A DNA stretch of 7,183 nt, taken from NCBI GenBank assembly GCA_017938055.1, contig JAGBCG010000042.1, positions 1 to 7,183 of the forward strand. The letters are read 5' to 3'. The position numbers and the translations under genes are program-made. Below the pieces are notes generated by a model. That model was not told the origin of the DNA, searched no databases, and was given only the letters and a program-made list of their open reading frames with translations. Positions 7,177-7,183 of this stretch are shown one piece after another (the first letter of the stretch is position 1; every line of letters starts with the position of its first letter). The stretch is from Clostridia bacterium (GTDB taxonomy: Bacteria; Bacillota; Clostridia; Oscillospirales; CAG-382).

Positions 7177-7183
7177 CTTTCTC

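Larger units (their letters stand above)
6985..7183. repeat. Probable interspersed repeat element, cut by the right edge
   Basis: After the terminator there is about 200 bases with no recognisable gene. The stretch starts with a perfect palindrome, continues through GTAACCAAAAGAACTTT and a more GC-rich part (about 7105-7183), and contains a second hairpin. On the minus strand one frame stays open from the edge to the stop at 6990-6992 and would end in KFFWLLFFQEK. From memory, hypothetical proteins with such FWLLFFQEK-like ends recur in many Clostridia and mark dispersed noncoding repeats rather than genes; I could not check this. No ribosome binding site is visible before the only useful ATG in that frame (7055-7057 or the one about 20 codons upstream), and the frame continues past the window, so I do not call a CDS. 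Confidence 0.5.

Noticed and set aside
6990..7183. Minus-strand open frame ending in KFFWLLFFQEK as a real gene
   Set aside because: It runs off the edge, ends inside a palindrome, has a low-complexity C-terminus and no supporting ribosome binding site inside the window; a repeat explains it better.

Overview
The window looks like a piece of a low-GC (roughly upper 30s percent by eye), Gram-positive anaerobe, most likely a member of the Clostridia (Oscillospiraceae/Ruminococcaceae-like). The reasons are A-rich coding strands, strong AGGAG-type ribosome binding sites, sigma-A type promoters, a Firmicutes-type M16 peptidase-like gene and a CNNM/CorC ('hemolysin family') gene. The taxon is an inference; no rRNA or marker gene is present.

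Layout. (1) Positions 1-374, minus strand: the first 124 codons of an M16 (insulinase-like) family protein of the YfmF type, running off the left edge. It has its own well-formed promoter (428-456) in the 109-bp gap behind the next gene. (2) Positions 484-5355, minus strand: one 1623-residue membrane protein fills two thirds of the window. It is a relative of cyclic beta-1,2-glucan synthase (NdvB/ChvB/Cgs family), with an apparently intact GT84 glucosyltransferase domain, membrane segments and the glycoamylase-like (GH189-type) transglycosylase/cyclisation domain. The large C-terminal GH94 phosphorylase domain is missing; only a short, divergent tail remains. (3) Positions 5356-5567: a 212-bp divergent intergenic region with a clear extended -10 promoter for the rightward gene, overlapped by small inverted repeats. 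(4) Positions 5568-6920, plus strand: a complete 450-residue CNNM/CorC family membrane protein (DUF21, CBS pair, CorC_HlyC domain) with an unusually charged C-terminal tail. (5) Positions 6940-6972: a textbook intrinsic terminator. (6) From about 6985 to the right edge: noncoding sequence that looks like an interspersed repeat, with a perfect 12-bp-arm palindrome, a second hairpin and an open minus-strand frame ending in a low-complexity Phe/Trp/Leu-rich tail.

The three genes appear to be separate transcription units and there is no sign that they form one pathway. The most interesting item is the shortened glucan synthase: synthesis and cyclisation modules are kept while the chain-length-trimming phosphorylase module is gone. 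No defence system, CRISPR array, RNA gene or transposase gene is visible.
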